Positions 29,349-38,273 of a DNA stretch of 64,000 bases are shown piece by piece. The notes below the pieces were generated by a model. That model was not told where the DNA came from and searched no databases. It saw nothing but the letters and a program-made list of their open reading frames with translations. The stretch comes from an uncultured Alphaproteobacteria bacterium (GTDB taxonomy: Bacteria; Pseudomonadota; Alphaproteobacteria; HIMB59): contig CACDYZ010000002.1 of NCBI GenBank assembly GCA_902557145.1, positions 62,001-126,000 on the forward strand, written 5' to 3'. Both the position numbers and the translations under genes were made by a program. Numbering within the stretch: position 1 is the first letter of the stretch; each line of letters opens with the position of its first letter.

Positions 29349-29693
29349 CTAAGAGAGTTTTCTTCCGTCATTAAGACCAGCATCGTAATCTAAAGGATCG
29401 ACATCATCTAAACATCCTAAATTTATCCCCATACCGTTCGGATCTGTTCTTCTATTATGATGAGTATAAATACCACAATGTTTGCAAAAAAAATGTTCAG
29501 CTAAGTTTAAATTGAACTGATAAAGTGATAAATCGCTCTCTCCTTTTAAAAGTTTAAAGTTATCCTTAGGCACCATGATCATCTTTGCATTTTTTCTTAT
29601 ACATATTGAGCAGTTACACTGCATAATTTTATCGAGATCGGACTCAATTTCAAATTCAATTGCCTTGCAATGACAAGAACCCTTATGATGCAC
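29349..29693 (-). CDS. GFA/CENP-V-family zinc protein
   Basis: Small cytoplasmic protein of the glutathione-dependent formaldehyde-activating enzyme (GFA) family, 114 residues. Zinc ligands are visible as GSCHCKAIEFEI, QCNCSICIRKN and FCKHCGIYTHHN. The C-terminal GINLGCLDDVDP segment is typical of the short GFA-domain proteins whose function is not established. It overlaps the alpha/beta hydrolase gene by 11 bases and lies 41 bases upstream of guaB. Confidence 0.9.
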   Translation of the reverse strand: MHHKGSCHCKAIEFEIESDLDKIMQCNCSICIRKNAKMIMVPKDNFKLLKGESDLSLYQFNLNLAEHFFCKHCGIYTHHNRRTDPNGMGINLGCLDDVDPLDYDAGLNDGRKLS

Positions 29694-30492
29694 TTCTATG
29701 TTCCCTAAAAAAGTTTTTTAATAAATTTTTAGTTTCACTTGCTGTTTCTAAAATTGCCATATGTCCTGACTCTTCCAGAACAATAGTTTTTGAGTCTTTT
29801 ATTTTAGACGCTAATTCTAATCCAACTTTTTTAGGTGTCATTTTATCATGCTTACCAACAATACATAAAGTAGGATGCTTTACACTTTCTGCAGCTTTCA
29901 GTCCATTTGTGTAAATATCACATGCATTAAAGTCTGTGCCTAATGTTCCATTATTATTAGATGAAACTAATTGACCACCCATTCCTAAATGACTTAAACC
30001 TGGAACAGGATGGCCACCTTTATGTCCTAAAGGTCCGTGTACCCAATCCATCATTAAATCGACAGCTTTTTGATCTTTATTTAATGCTAAGTCTAAAAGC
30101 TCTGTATTCATTTTCATGGACATTGATCCATTAATTAAAGCCAGAAGTTCTAATTTATCAGGATGTCTTTGAGCAAATTCTAAACCAACTAAACATCCTT
30201 GTGAATGACCGACATAAGAGGTCTTCTCTATTCCTAAAGAAGTTATCAAATCAGCAATCCAATCGGCCATTTCCTCAATTGTTTTTAAAGCAGGACCTTC
30301 GGAGTCACCATGACCTGGTAAATCAACAGCTATCGTATTGTATCCATGAAAAGCAAAATACCTTGTTTGGAGAACCCAAGTAACATGAGTCAAACCACTT
30401 CCATGAACAAACACGATAGTTGGTTGTTTTTTATCTATCTCTCTTCCACTAGAAGTGTAATAAGCATCTTTGTCGTTTATCTTTATCTTCAT
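29683..30492 (-). CDS. Alpha/beta-fold hydrolase
   Basis: Cytoplasmic hydrolase of 269 residues. The oxyanion-hole region is FVHGSGLTHVTW, the nucleophile elbow GHSQG, the acid Asp in CIVGKHDKMTP and the His in ESGHMAI. Reaction unknown: the fold covers esterases, haloperoxidases and C-C hydrolases. It overlaps metY by 4 bases and the GFA gene by 11, an arrangement that suggests a shared transcript; a link to homocysteine metabolism is possible but unproven. Confidence 0.9.
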   Translation of the reverse strand: MKIKINDKDAYYTSSGREIDKKQPTIVFVHGSGLTHVTWVLQTRYFAFHGYNTIAVDLPGHGDSEGPALKTIEEMADWIADLITSLGIEKTSYVGHSQGCLVGLEFAQRHPDKLELLALINGSMSMKMNTELLDLALNKDQKAVDLMMDWVHGPLGHKGGHPVPGLSHLGMGGQLVSSNNNGTLGTDFNACDIYTNGLKAAESVKHPTLCIVGKHDKMTPKKVGLELASKIKDSKTIVLEESGHMAILETASETKNLLKNFFREHRSAS

Positions 30493-31802
30493 TTAGAAGC
30501 AACAAGTCTTGGTCTTTGAGATGCCTTAAAACCCATATCGAAGTCAGTCATAATATCTTCCATGTCTTCTAATCCCACTGAAAATCTAATCATATCCTCT
30601 GTTAAACCAGCTAACTCTAATGATTTTTTATCCATTTGAGAGTGTGTTGCTGATGCAGGGTGAATAACCAAAGATTTTGCATCACCAACATTGGCAAGGT
30701 GAGAAGTAAGCTTCAAGGCATTTATAAATGCATGACCTGCCTCTTTTCCACCCTTAATACCAAATGCTATCATTGAACCAGCTCCTTTTGGCATTAACTT
30801 AGAAGCTACTTTGTGATCTGGATGATCAGGCAAACTTGGATGATTAACCCATGATACGCTCTCATTGTTTGTTAAGTAATCAAGCATAATTTGAGTATTG
30901 GATAAATGTTTTTCCATTCTTACTGATAAGGTTTCAATACCTATTAAAATATTAAAAGCATTGGTTGGACTCATACATGGTCCAAAATCTCTCATTCCTT
31001 CTGCCCTAGCTCTCATTGTAAAAGCTGCGGGTCCAAATTCTTCTGCAAAAGATAAACCATGATAACCTTCATATGGCTCAGTCATTGTTGGAAATTTATT
31101 TCCTTTAGTCCAATCAAAATCACCCTTTTCAACAATAATACCACCCATTGAAGTTCCATGACCAGCCATCCACTTTGTTAGAGAGTGAGTTATGATATCA
31201 GCTCCTAAATCAAATAAATTACATAGATATGGAGTATTAAATGTTCCATCAACCATTAGAGGTATATTTGCTTCCTTTGCAATTTTAGAAATTTCAGGTA
31301 AGTCCATTATTTCAATGCCGGGGTTTCCTATAAGCTCTCCCCAAATACATTTTGTATTTGGTTGAATTGCATTTTTAAAACCCTCTGTGTCTCTTGGTTT
31401 TACAAATGTTGTATCTATTCCAAATCTTTTTAAAGTTAATCTTAATAAATTAAATGATCCTCCATAAAGCTGTGAGGAGGAAACCACATGATCACCTGCA
31501 CTACAAACGTTTAAAATAGCTAGAGTCATGGCACTCATTCCTGAAGCGGTTGCTAAAGCAGCTGAACCACCTTCAAGCGCAGCGACTCTTTCTTCAAGCA
31601 CTGAGATAGTAGGATTTGATATTCTACTGTAAATATGCCCGCCCTCTTCAAGATTGAATAATGCAGCAGCATGGTCCGCATCTTGAAATAGATAAGAGGT
31701 TGTTTGATAAATTGGAACAGCACGAGAGCCAAAATTTTTATCTGGCTGATGTCCACTATGTAACGTTTTAGTGTTAAATTTGTATGTTTTAGGATCTGTC
31801 AT
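30489..31802 (-). CDS. metY: O-acetylhomoserine sulfhydrylase
   Basis: Cys/Met-metabolism PLP enzyme making homocysteine from O-acetylhomoserine and sulfide. FNTKTLHSGHQPD, AVPIYQTTSYLFQDADHAA, YSRISNPTISVLEERVAALEGG (in parts), ATASGMSAM, the PLP lysine in THSLTKWMAGHGTSMGG and the RFSVGLED end are characteristic; the ~437-residue length distinguishes MetY from shorter MetB/MetC/MetZ. The 89-base space upstream holds an AT-only inverted repeat (31819-31834) and no recognisable SAM riboswitch. Confidence 0.95.
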   Translation of the reverse strand: MTDPKTYKFNTKTLHSGHQPDKNFGSRAVPIYQTTSYLFQDADHAAALFNLEEGGHIYSRISNPTISVLEERVAALEGGSAALATASGMSAMTLAILNVCSAGDHVVSSSQLYGGSFNLLRLTLKRFGIDTTFVKPRDTEGFKNAIQPNTKCIWGELIGNPGIEIMDLPEISKIAKEANIPLMVDGTFNTPYLCNLFDLGADIITHSLTKWMAGHGTSMGGIIVEKGDFDWTKGNKFPTMTEPYEGYHGLSFAEEFGPAAFTMRARAEGMRDFGPCMSPTNAFNILIGIETLSVRMEKHLSNTQIMLDYLTNNESVSWVNHPSLPDHPDHKVASKLMPKGAGSMIAFGIKGGKEAGHAFINALKLTSHLANVGDAKSLVIHPASATHSQMDKKSLELAGLTEDMIRFSVGLEDMEDIMTDFDMGFKASQRPRLVASK

Positions 31803-31891
31803 GATAATCCAAACATATCATATATTTATATATGAAAGTAATGGAAAAAAAGTCTCATATAACCTGATTATGAATAAATTACATGTCTTAA

Positions 31892-33619
31892 TTAATAGTT
31901 TGTAATCCACATTGTTTGGTAAGCTTTAAGAGTAATTGTAGATTTAATATCAATAATAATTTCATTAGAAATTAAGTCCCACCACTCATTAGAAGAAATT
32001 AAATTTAGTTCTGATAAATCTAAATATTGAAAAACATTAGTAACGTTACTGATACAAAAAATAGATTGTCTTTTATCGTGGCTTTGTCTCCAAAAGCCGA
32101 AAAAGTTTTTTCCCAAATTAAATGTAAATTGAGTGGCGTTCGGATGAAAAGCTGGTTGATCTTTTCTAATATCGATTAATTTTGATAACTCACTGTAGAT
32201 CTGATTATTTAAGGAGTCTTTGTCACTTAATAGTTTATCAATTTCATCAAACTTCCATGATCTTCTATTAATAGATCTCTTGTTATTTGTTTTCTCAACT
32301 TGTTTATAATCATTCGTAGATCCAACGAGACTGTGTATATAAATAGCAGGCATACCCTCAATACCTAACATCATTGAATGACAACATATAAATCTCTCTA
32401 ACTGCATGTGATCAGTTCCAAAAAAAGTGCCTTTAAGAGCATCAAGCAGGGAAATGTTTATTTCATAGACAGACTCTGTGTTATCAACTTTTTTTCTTTT
32501 AGTGGTCTGACCACCAAAGTCAGTCATGATATCTACTAATGTGTCTCTTTCTTTGTCAGTTAAAATACCTTCTGTAGGTCTAAGACCAATTCCATCATGA
32601 GAAGCTATAAAATTAAAATAAGAGGTATTATCTTTTGCAGGGGGCATGCCCATTGACCACTTTCTAATAGCTGTACTATCACCCATTACCAAAGTCCAAA
32701 GCAACAAAGGAGGTAAAGCAAAGTTATATATTGCATTAGCCTCATCATTTTCTCCAAAATAACTAAGATTTTCTAAATTTGGTAAATTCGTTTCAGTGAT
32801 AAGAAGAGTATTTTTACTATATGCATTTAAAAGAGTCCTAATGAGTTTAACAACTTCATGTGTTTGAGGTAAATTTAAACAATTAGTTCCATATTCTTTC
32901 CACAGAAAAGCAATAGCATCTAATCGAAATACTCTAATACCATTCTTTAAATATAAATGGATTAATTTGATAAAAAAGAAAAGAACCTTAGGATTTTTGA
33001 AATTAAAATCTACCTGGTCATGGCTAAATGTACACCACAAATAAAAAGTCTCATCATTGATTGCATACTCTTTAAAAAGATCTGAACTTCTTGGACGTAC
33101 AACACTCTCATATCCCTCTTGTACATTTTTCAGTTTGATAAAAAAATTTTGTGTGTCTTCTTTATTTTCAATAAAGTTTTTAAAATATTTACTTTTTATA
33201 GAGGCATGATTTATAACTATGTCACTCATAACTCTAAAATCTTTTGACAATGATTTCATATCTTGCCAGTTACCTAAATCAGGTCTTACAATTTCATAAT
33301 CTGTTATAGAAAATCCATCATCAGAGCTATATGGAAAAAAGGGTAGAATATGAACATTATTAAAATGTTTCTTACAATATTTATTTAAAAATTTAGATAG
33401 TGCTTTTAATTTATTATCAGAGGTTTCTATAATAGAGTCACCATATGATATTAAAAAAATATCTTTTTGTGACCAATTAGGTTCAGTAATACCCTGATCT
33501 TTGTTTTCAAATAAATCTAAAACCTTATTAATTAACTTTAAGATCTCATTTTGATCTAAGATATCTTTATAAATAATTTGAAAATGGATATTTAAATTAT
33601 TTTTTAATTCTTCTCTCAA
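31892..33619 (-). CDS. GH13_18 phosphorylase, probably glucosylglycerate phosphorylase
   Basis: Glycoside phosphorylase of the sucrose-phosphorylase family, 575 residues. The GH13 barrel is clear: ILPFFPYSSDDGFSI, DIVINHAS, catalytic nucleophile Asp234 in GIRVFRLDAIAF, acid/base Glu276 in LLITETNLPN, and the transition-state Asp in IASHDGIGLRPTEG. Position directly after gpgS (one base between them), gpgP and a glycerate kinase makes glucosylglycerate the likely substrate: glucosylglycerate plus phosphate gives glucose-1-phosphate plus D-glycerate. Sucrose phosphorylase is the alternative. Subfamily is secure; the substrate is inferred from context. Confidence 0.88.
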   Translation of the reverse strand: MREELKNNLNIHFQIIYKDILDQNEILKLINKVLDLFENKDQGITEPNWSQKDIFLISYGDSIIETSDNKLKALSKFLNKYCKKHFNNVHILPFFPYSSDDGFSITDYEIVRPDLGNWQDMKSLSKDFRVMSDIVINHASIKSKYFKNFIENKEDTQNFFIKLKNVQEGYESVVRPRSSDLFKEYAINDETFYLWCTFSHDQVDFNFKNPKVLFFFIKLIHLYLKNGIRVFRLDAIAFLWKEYGTNCLNLPQTHEVVKLIRTLLNAYSKNTLLITETNLPNLENLSYFGENDEANAIYNFALPPLLLWTLVMGDSTAIRKWSMGMPPAKDNTSYFNFIASHDGIGLRPTEGILTDKERDTLVDIMTDFGGQTTKRKKVDNTESVYEINISLLDALKGTFFGTDHMQLERFICCHSMMLGIEGMPAIYIHSLVGSTNDYKQVEKTNNKRSINRRSWKFDEIDKLLSDKDSLNNQIYSELSKLIDIRKDQPAFHPNATQFTFNLGKNFFGFWRQSHDKRQSIFCISNVTNVFQYLDLSELNLISSNEWWDLISNEIIIDIKSTITLKAYQTMWITNY

Positions 33620-33620
33620 C

Positions 33621-34832
33621 TTATGCGTTATCTTCTTTTACAGCTTTGTTAAAACTATCTAAAATTGTTGGATCTGCACTGTCAATTCTTCTCCATGTTG
33701 GGATGTTGGGATTTTCACTTGGAGACTCTAAAAAAATCTTACCTGCTTCAATAATATTTTGTGCAAACAACTCAACCATTTCCTCTTCTTTATGTACATC
33801 AAAGTCCAAGCCATTCATTTCAGCATCTGTTTTGTATATCTGGACCATATCAAGAGCCATACGAAAATATGTAGCTTTTAATGAACGAAATTTTTCATGA
33901 GAAAATACCTGACCTTGAGTAGCCAGTTTTCTAAAGATAGCTTTAGATATATCAATGGTCATTTTAGACAACCCTTTTTGTCTATTATTTTTTGAAACTT
34001 CTTGGTGTTTATGCTCATAGGTTTCTGCTAAATCAACTTGACAAATACGATTATTAGCAAAGTTTCTATACATTTCAGACAGTATACCAACCTCCAAGCC
34101 CCAATCATGAGGAACTCTGATATCATTTAAAAGATCATACTTAAATGAGAATTCACCAGCTAAAGGATATTTAAATATATCTAGAAAGTTAAGATATTCA
34201 TTATAACCAACCATTTTTTGTAAAGATTTTACTAAAGGTGTTACTAGTAATCTTGTTACTCTTCCGTTCATTTTTCCTTGAGCTACGCGGGGGTAAAAAC
34301 CTTTGCAAAAATCAAAAGAAAACTTTGGGTTTGCAACTGGATAAAATAACTTTGCTAATAAATTTTTATCATAAGTAACAATATCACAATCGTGCATAGC
34401 TACTGTACCAGAATCTTTTAAAGAAATTACAAAACCCATGCAGTACCATATATTTCTGCCCTTACCTTTTTCTAAAGGAGATAAGTCTAAATTAGCCAAG
34501 GCTTGATCTATTTTTTTTAATCTTGGGCCATCATTCCAAAGAATATAAGTTTTTTGTGGAAGGACTGAAAAAAACTTTTTAGCTTTTACAAATTCATTTT
34601 TGTTTGCTTGATCTAAACCGATAACTACATTTTTAATATATTTTACTTTCTTTAAAGTATTAACAATATAAGTCAAAGCTGGTTTTTCTAATTCAGAATA
34701 AAGAGAGGGTAAAATTAGAGTCATGGGGGAAGTTTTTGAAAAAGATAAAAGATCTTTTTCAATTTGTTCAATTTTTTTTGTATTAAAATTGTGAAGTGTA
34801 GCTATGACACCATTTTGATGAAAATCAGGCAT
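33621..34832 (-). CDS. gpgS: Glucosyl-3-phosphoglycerate synthase
   Basis: GT81 retaining glycosyltransferase that joins glucose from an NDP-glucose donor to 3-phosphoglycerate, the first step to the compatible solute glucosylglycerate. Length 403. Donor and metal-binding region AMHDCDIVTYDKNLLAKLFYP, then KGFYPRVAQGKMNGRVTRLLVTPL (both read in parts) and YPLAGEFSF match GpgS; PHDWGLEVGILSEMYRN is a further signature. It lies between the phosphatase gene (2-base gap) and the phosphorylase gene in one minus-strand operon. Mannosyl-3-phosphoglycerate synthase is a different family and unlikely. Confidence 0.93.
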   Translation of the reverse strand: MPDFHQNGVIATLHNFNTKKIEQIEKDLLSFSKTSPMTLILPSLYSELEKPALTYIVNTLKKVKYIKNVVIGLDQANKNEFVKAKKFFSVLPQKTYILWNDGPRLKKIDQALANLDLSPLEKGKGRNIWYCMGFVISLKDSGTVAMHDCDIVTYDKNLLAKLFYPVANPKFSFDFCKGFYPRVAQGKMNGRVTRLLVTPLVKSLQKMVGYNEYLNFLDIFKYPLAGEFSFKYDLLNDIRVPHDWGLEVGILSEMYRNFANNRICQVDLAETYEHKHQEVSKNNRQKGLSKMTIDISKAIFRKLATQGQVFSHEKFRSLKATYFRMALDMVQIYKTDAEMNGLDFDVHKEEEMVELFAQNIIEAGKIFLESPSENPNIPTWRRIDSADPTILDSFNKAVKEDNA

Positions 34833-34834
34833 AT

Positions 34835-35668
34835 TTAAAAAATTTTATTCTCCAATGTATTGTTCAATTTATATAGGACTTGACTCCAACCGTCAGGTGC
34901 AAACTTTGATGACTTCAATATATTTTTTTTATTTGAACGCAACTTAGGGAAAGATCCAGATGGATTATTTATAAGACATGGGTAACTAGCAGAATTTAAC
35001 ATATCAATATCATTTTTACTGTCGCCAAGAGCTATAGTATTTTTAGAGTATGTACCATAAAATTGATTATCATATATATGAGATATTAACTTTTTAGCTA
35101 TTCTTTTGTTGCATACAGATGAAACTTGCATGAATCTACTACCTTGTATTAACACTCCCTGTTTTTCAGATCTAAGCTCATTTATAAATTTTCTTAAATT
35201 TGAAAAACTATCTTCCCAGAGAATAATTTGACTAGCCTCTCTATTTAGCATCTTACTAGTATTATCTAAGTTTGTGTATTTTTTTAAAATCTTAGAGGGA
35301 AGATCTTGGGCTATTAGAAGTTTAAATTTTTTTTGTTTTTTTAATAAAAATTGATGCCAATTCTTAGAGGATAATTTTGCAATTCTAATTTTCCAATATT
35401 TACCGTAATCAGATGAGTTCTTAATTTTCTTGAAACGATTTTTTGGAAAATATAAAAGTGCTCCATTCTCTGTGCTAAAAGGCATATTGGTTAAATTTAG
35501 TTTTTTTAATAAATTTATAGACTCACTAAATGTCTTACTTGTATTAAAAATAATATCATGTTGATTATTGATAATACTAGTAATGGTTTCATTGTTATAA
35601 CCATAAGAATAATTTTCGTGATCTAATAATGTCCCATCTAAATCAGTGAAGATAAGATATTTCTTCAT
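34835..35668 (-). CDS. Glucosyl-3-phosphoglycerate phosphatase (HAD-IIB, MPGP family)
   Basis: HAD-superfamily phosphatase of the mannosyl-3-phosphoglycerate phosphatase family, 277 residues. Motif I is IFTDLDGTLLD (nucleophile Asp9), motif II IIFNTSKTF, the cap contains LIQGSRFMQVSS, and motif IV is IALGDSKNDIDML. It dephosphorylates the GpgS product to glucosylglycerate; family members act on both mannosyl and glucosyl substrates, and the gpgS neighbour sets the choice here. It overlaps the glycerate kinase gene by 4 bases. Confidence 0.9.
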   Translation of the reverse strand: MKKYLIFTDLDGTLLDHENYSYGYNNETITSIINNQHDIIFNTSKTFSESINLLKKLNLTNMPFSTENGALLYFPKNRFKKIKNSSDYGKYWKIRIAKLSSKNWHQFLLKKQKKFKLLIAQDLPSKILKKYTNLDNTSKMLNREASQIILWEDSFSNLRKFINELRSEKQGVLIQGSRFMQVSSVCNKRIAKKLISHIYDNQFYGTYSKNTIALGDSKNDIDMLNSASYPCLINNPSGSFPKLRSNKKNILKSSKFAPDGWSQVLYKLNNTLENKIF

Positions 35669-36519
35669 TTGTATATTATTTTTTTCATTTTTTGATTTTT
35701 ATCTAATGTAATTAGAATATTACAAATATCAGGACAAGATAAAGACATCCATTTTGATAATTTTTCATAATATTGTATGAAAAGATAGAGTTTCTTTTTA
35801 AGATGATTATCACTACTCAATGAACGAAGATTTAATTCTTGCTTGTACTTCCAGTTAATCACATATTTCCAATCAGGAAGTTTAATAAAAATATAATAAT
35901 TAAACTTATTAAAAAGTTTTTGGTATTCAACTAAGGATTGATTGTAAGCTGTTCTCCATATCATATCAGGATCATTTATTTTTTCTAAGTCATTAATATT
36001 CTTTCTTAAATACAAAGGATCAATTGGTTTTGAGCCAACACACCACCCTTCTAAAATTATTAAATCTGCTTTATTTATTTTTCTATTATGTTTTTTTTTA
36101 TTGTCAGTTACCTTGTCAAAGATTGGAATATATACTGGAAATTTATTTCTCTTTAATTTATCTACTGTCTCAATAAGTAATTTTAAATTATGGGTACATG
36201 GAACACCTCTGGTGTGAAATAAATTTGTCTTAAATTTGATTGCTAATTTTTTTCTTTTAAATGAAGATAGATAAAAATCATCAATACTTAATATAACAAC
36301 ATCCTTTTTATAAAATTTTTTAAAATAAGTTTTAATAAGTAGTGATAAAGTAGATTTACCAGAGCCTTGTGATCCTGCAATCATTAGTGTTTTTTTATTA
36401 TGTAATTGGCTAAATAATTTATAGTAAGTGTCTTTAATCTCTGAAATAGAAATATTCTCTCTAGTTAGTTTATTTAGGGAATATTGAATAAACTCTAATT
36501 GAGATTGTATTTCTGACAT
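35665..36519 (-). CDS. D-glycerate 3-kinase (GLYK/Tda10-like P-loop kinase)
   Basis: P-loop kinase of 284 residues related to plant glycerate kinase, yeast Tda10 and pantothenate/uridine kinases. Walker A is GSQGSGKST at 49-57, with VILSIDDFYLS, the substrate loop HTRGVPCTHN, PIFDKVTDN and the ILEGWCVG strand. It phosphorylates D-glycerate to 3-phosphoglycerate, which is the GpgS acceptor and the fate of glycerate released by the phosphorylase. First gene of the glucosylglycerate operon; its promoter must lie in 36520-36655, downstream of tRNA-Arg on the same strand. Confidence 0.88.
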   Translation of the reverse strand: MSEIQSQLEFIQYSLNKLTRENISISEIKDTYYKLFSQLHNKKTLMIAGSQGSGKSTLSLLIKTYFKKFYKKDVVILSIDDFYLSSFKRKKLAIKFKTNLFHTRGVPCTHNLKLLIETVDKLKRNKFPVYIPIFDKVTDNKKKHNRKINKADLIILEGWCVGSKPIDPLYLRKNINDLEKINDPDMIWRTAYNQSLVEYQKLFNKFNYYIFIKLPDWKYVINWKYKQELNLRSLSSDNHLKKKLYLFIQYYEKLSKWMSLSCPDICNILITLDKNQKMKKIIYK

Positions 36520-36655
36520 ATATTGTATGGATTGAGTTCTTTCTCACTGGCATAAAAATTAGTAATTTGAATAATAAAAATTAAAACAATAAATTTTATA
36601 ACCGACATAATTTGATTATTTTACAAGATGAACATTGAAATACTATTCAATCTTT

Positions 36656-36732
36656 TGGCGCGCTCTGCAGGATTCGAACCTGCGACCCTCTGCTTAGAAG
36701 GCAGATGCTCTATCCAGCTGAGCTAAGAGCGC
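36656..36732 (-). tRNA. tRNA-Arg (anticodon TCT)
   Basis: Full cloverleaf on the minus strand, 77 bases with an encoded CCA. Acceptor GCGCTCT pairs with AGAGCGC, the D-arm is GCTC/GAGC, the anticodon stem TCTGC/GCAGA encloses loop CTTCTAA with anticodon TCT (reads AGA), and the T-arm is GCAGG TTCGAAT CCTGC. It lies between the glycerate kinase gene and livG. AGA is a preferred Arg codon in AT-rich genomes. Confidence 0.98.
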
Positions 36733-36737
36733 ATTTA

Positions 36738-36767
36738 TTGGAATATTTACCACTTCAACTTTATATT
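36738..36767 (+). promoter_or_regulatory. Possible sigma-70 promoter for livGFHM
   Basis: TTGGAA at 36738-36743 and TATATT at 36762-36767 are separated by 18 bases, 29 bases before the livG start. It is the only promoter-like pair in the 63 bases between tRNA-Arg and livG. AT-rich background makes chance matches common, so this is tentative. Confidence 0.35.
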
Positions 36768-36795
36768 TTCTACTTTAATATGCATTAATTTTTAA

Positions 36796-37572
36796 ATGAA
36801 CAACACATTAATAAAAGTCGAAAATATAGTAAAAACATTTGGTGGTTTAGTAGCGCTTAATGACTGCTCCTTAGAAATTAAAGATAAAGCTATTACTGGT
36901 ATTATAGGGCCTAATGGCTCAGGCAAAACGACATTATTTAACGTCATAACTGGTAATCTTAAACCAGATACAGGGAAAGTTTTCTTTAATGGTGTTGAAA
37001 TCACAAATGAAGAGTCACACGACTTGTTTCATTTAGGTGTATTAAGAACATTTCAAATTGCACACGAATTTTCAAATATGACAGTTATTGAAAATTTAAT
37101 GGTAGTTCCAGGTAATCAAAAGGGTGAAAAACTTCTCTACTCTCTTATGAATAATCGACAAATAAAAAAAGAGGATGAAATTATAAGAGATAAGGCTATG
37201 GATGTTCTAAAATTCCTTAAGATAGAACACTTAAAAAATGAAAGAGCTGGAAATCTTTCTGGAGGACAAAAGAAATTATTAGAGTTGGCGAGAACAATGA
37301 TGGTTGATGCAAAAATAGTTTTCTTAGATGAAGTTGGAGCAGGTGTTAATAAAACTCTTTTAAAAGATATCAGTGAGTCGATTTTAAAACTTAATCAGGA
37401 TAAAGGTTACACTTTTTGTATGATTGAGCATGATTTTAATTTTATAAGTGAGTTATGTGATCCAGTTATTGTTTTAGCAGAGGGATCAGTCCTCTTTAAA
37501 GGTTCTGCTGAAGAAGTAAAGTCAAATGAACAAGTTATTGAGTCCTATTTGGGTAAGGGATTAAAAAAGTAA
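36796..37572 (+). CDS. livG: Branched-chain amino acid ABC transporter ATP-binding protein
   Basis: Cytoplasmic ATPase subunit of a HAAT-family importer, 258 residues. Walker A IIGPNGSGKTTLFN, signature NLSGGQKKLLELAR, Walker B IVFLDEVGAGV and the H-loop His in MIEHDFNFI are intact. The sequence GLVALNDCSLEI and the longer linker with RTFQIAHEF are typical of LivG compared with LivF. First of four plus-strand genes; its stop overlaps the livF ATG by one base. Confidence 0.95.
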   Translation: MNNTLIKVENIVKTFGGLVALNDCSLEIKDKAITGIIGPNGSGKTTLFNVITGNLKPDTGKVFFNGVEITNEESHDLFHLGVLRTFQIAHEFSNMTVIENLMVVPGNQKGEKLLYSLMNNRQIKKEDEIIRDKAMDVLKFLKIEHLKNERAGNLSGGQKKLLELARTMMVDAKIVFLDEVGAGVNKTLLKDISESILKLNQDKGYTFCMIEHDFNFISELCDPVIVLAEGSVLFKGSAEEVKSNEQVIESYLGKGLKK

Positions 37573-38273
37573 TGTTTTTTTCAGCGACAAAGTTAACTGG
37601 AGGGTACGGTGGAGTTAACATTATTGAAGATTGCTCTTTCAATGTAGATCGTGGAGAGATTGTGTCTATTCTGGGTCCCAATGGTGCAGGAAAATCAACG
37701 GCAATGAGAGCCATGCTTGGTATATTAGACTTAAAAGATGGTAATGTAATGCTAGATGGTAAAGATATTACAAATCTAAAAACACAAGACCGAATAAAAC
37801 TAGGCTTATCGTTCGTACCTCAAATTAAAAATATATTTACAGAGTTAACAGTAAAAGAAAATTTAGAGATGGGAGCATTTATTAATGACGATAATCTACC
37901 TTCTAGAATAGAGGAAATGTATGATCTATTCCCTATAATTAAAGAAAAGAAGGATCAGTTTGCTGGTGAGTTATCAGGTGGACAAAGGCAACAAGTGGCA
38001 ATAGCAAGGGCATTAATGACTAATCCTGATGTTTTAATGCTCGATGAGCCTACAGCAGGTGTCTCACCAGTTATTATGACTGAATTATTTCAACACATCC
38101 TGAATATTAAAAAACAAAATATTGCTATCTTGATGGTTGAGCAAAATGCACGACAAGCTTTAGAAGTATCTGACCGGGGTTATATATTGGTGACAGGAAA
38201 GAATGCATACGAAGGTAAAGGTGACTACCTACTAAATGATAAAGAAATTAGAAAAGCTTTTTTGGGGGGATAA
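37572..38273 (+). CDS. livF: Branched-chain amino acid ABC transporter ATP-binding protein
   Basis: Second ATPase of the LIV-type importer, 233 residues. GGYGGVNIIEDCSF, Walker A ILGPNGAGKSTAMRA, VPQIKNIFTELTVKENL, signature ELSGGQRQQVAIARAL, Walker B VLMLDEPTAGVSP and MVEQNARQALEVSDRGYIL match LivF. It pairs with LivG as a heterodimer. It abuts livH (the next start follows the stop directly). Confidence 0.95.
   Translation: MFFSATKLTGGYGGVNIIEDCSFNVDRGEIVSILGPNGAGKSTAMRAMLGILDLKDGNVMLDGKDITNLKTQDRIKLGLSFVPQIKNIFTELTVKENLEMGAFINDDNLPSRIEEMYDLFPIIKEKKDQFAGELSGGQRQQVAIARALMTNPDVLMLDEPTAGVSPVIMTELFQHILNIKKQNIAILMVEQNARQALEVSDRGYILVTGKNAYEGKGDYLLNDKEIRKAFLGG

Noticed and set aside
31803-31891. 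Possible SAM-II riboswitch or operator upstream of metY
   Set aside because: The space contains an AT-only inverted repeat (31819-31834), but none of the conserved pseudoknot sequence of SAM-II could be found.
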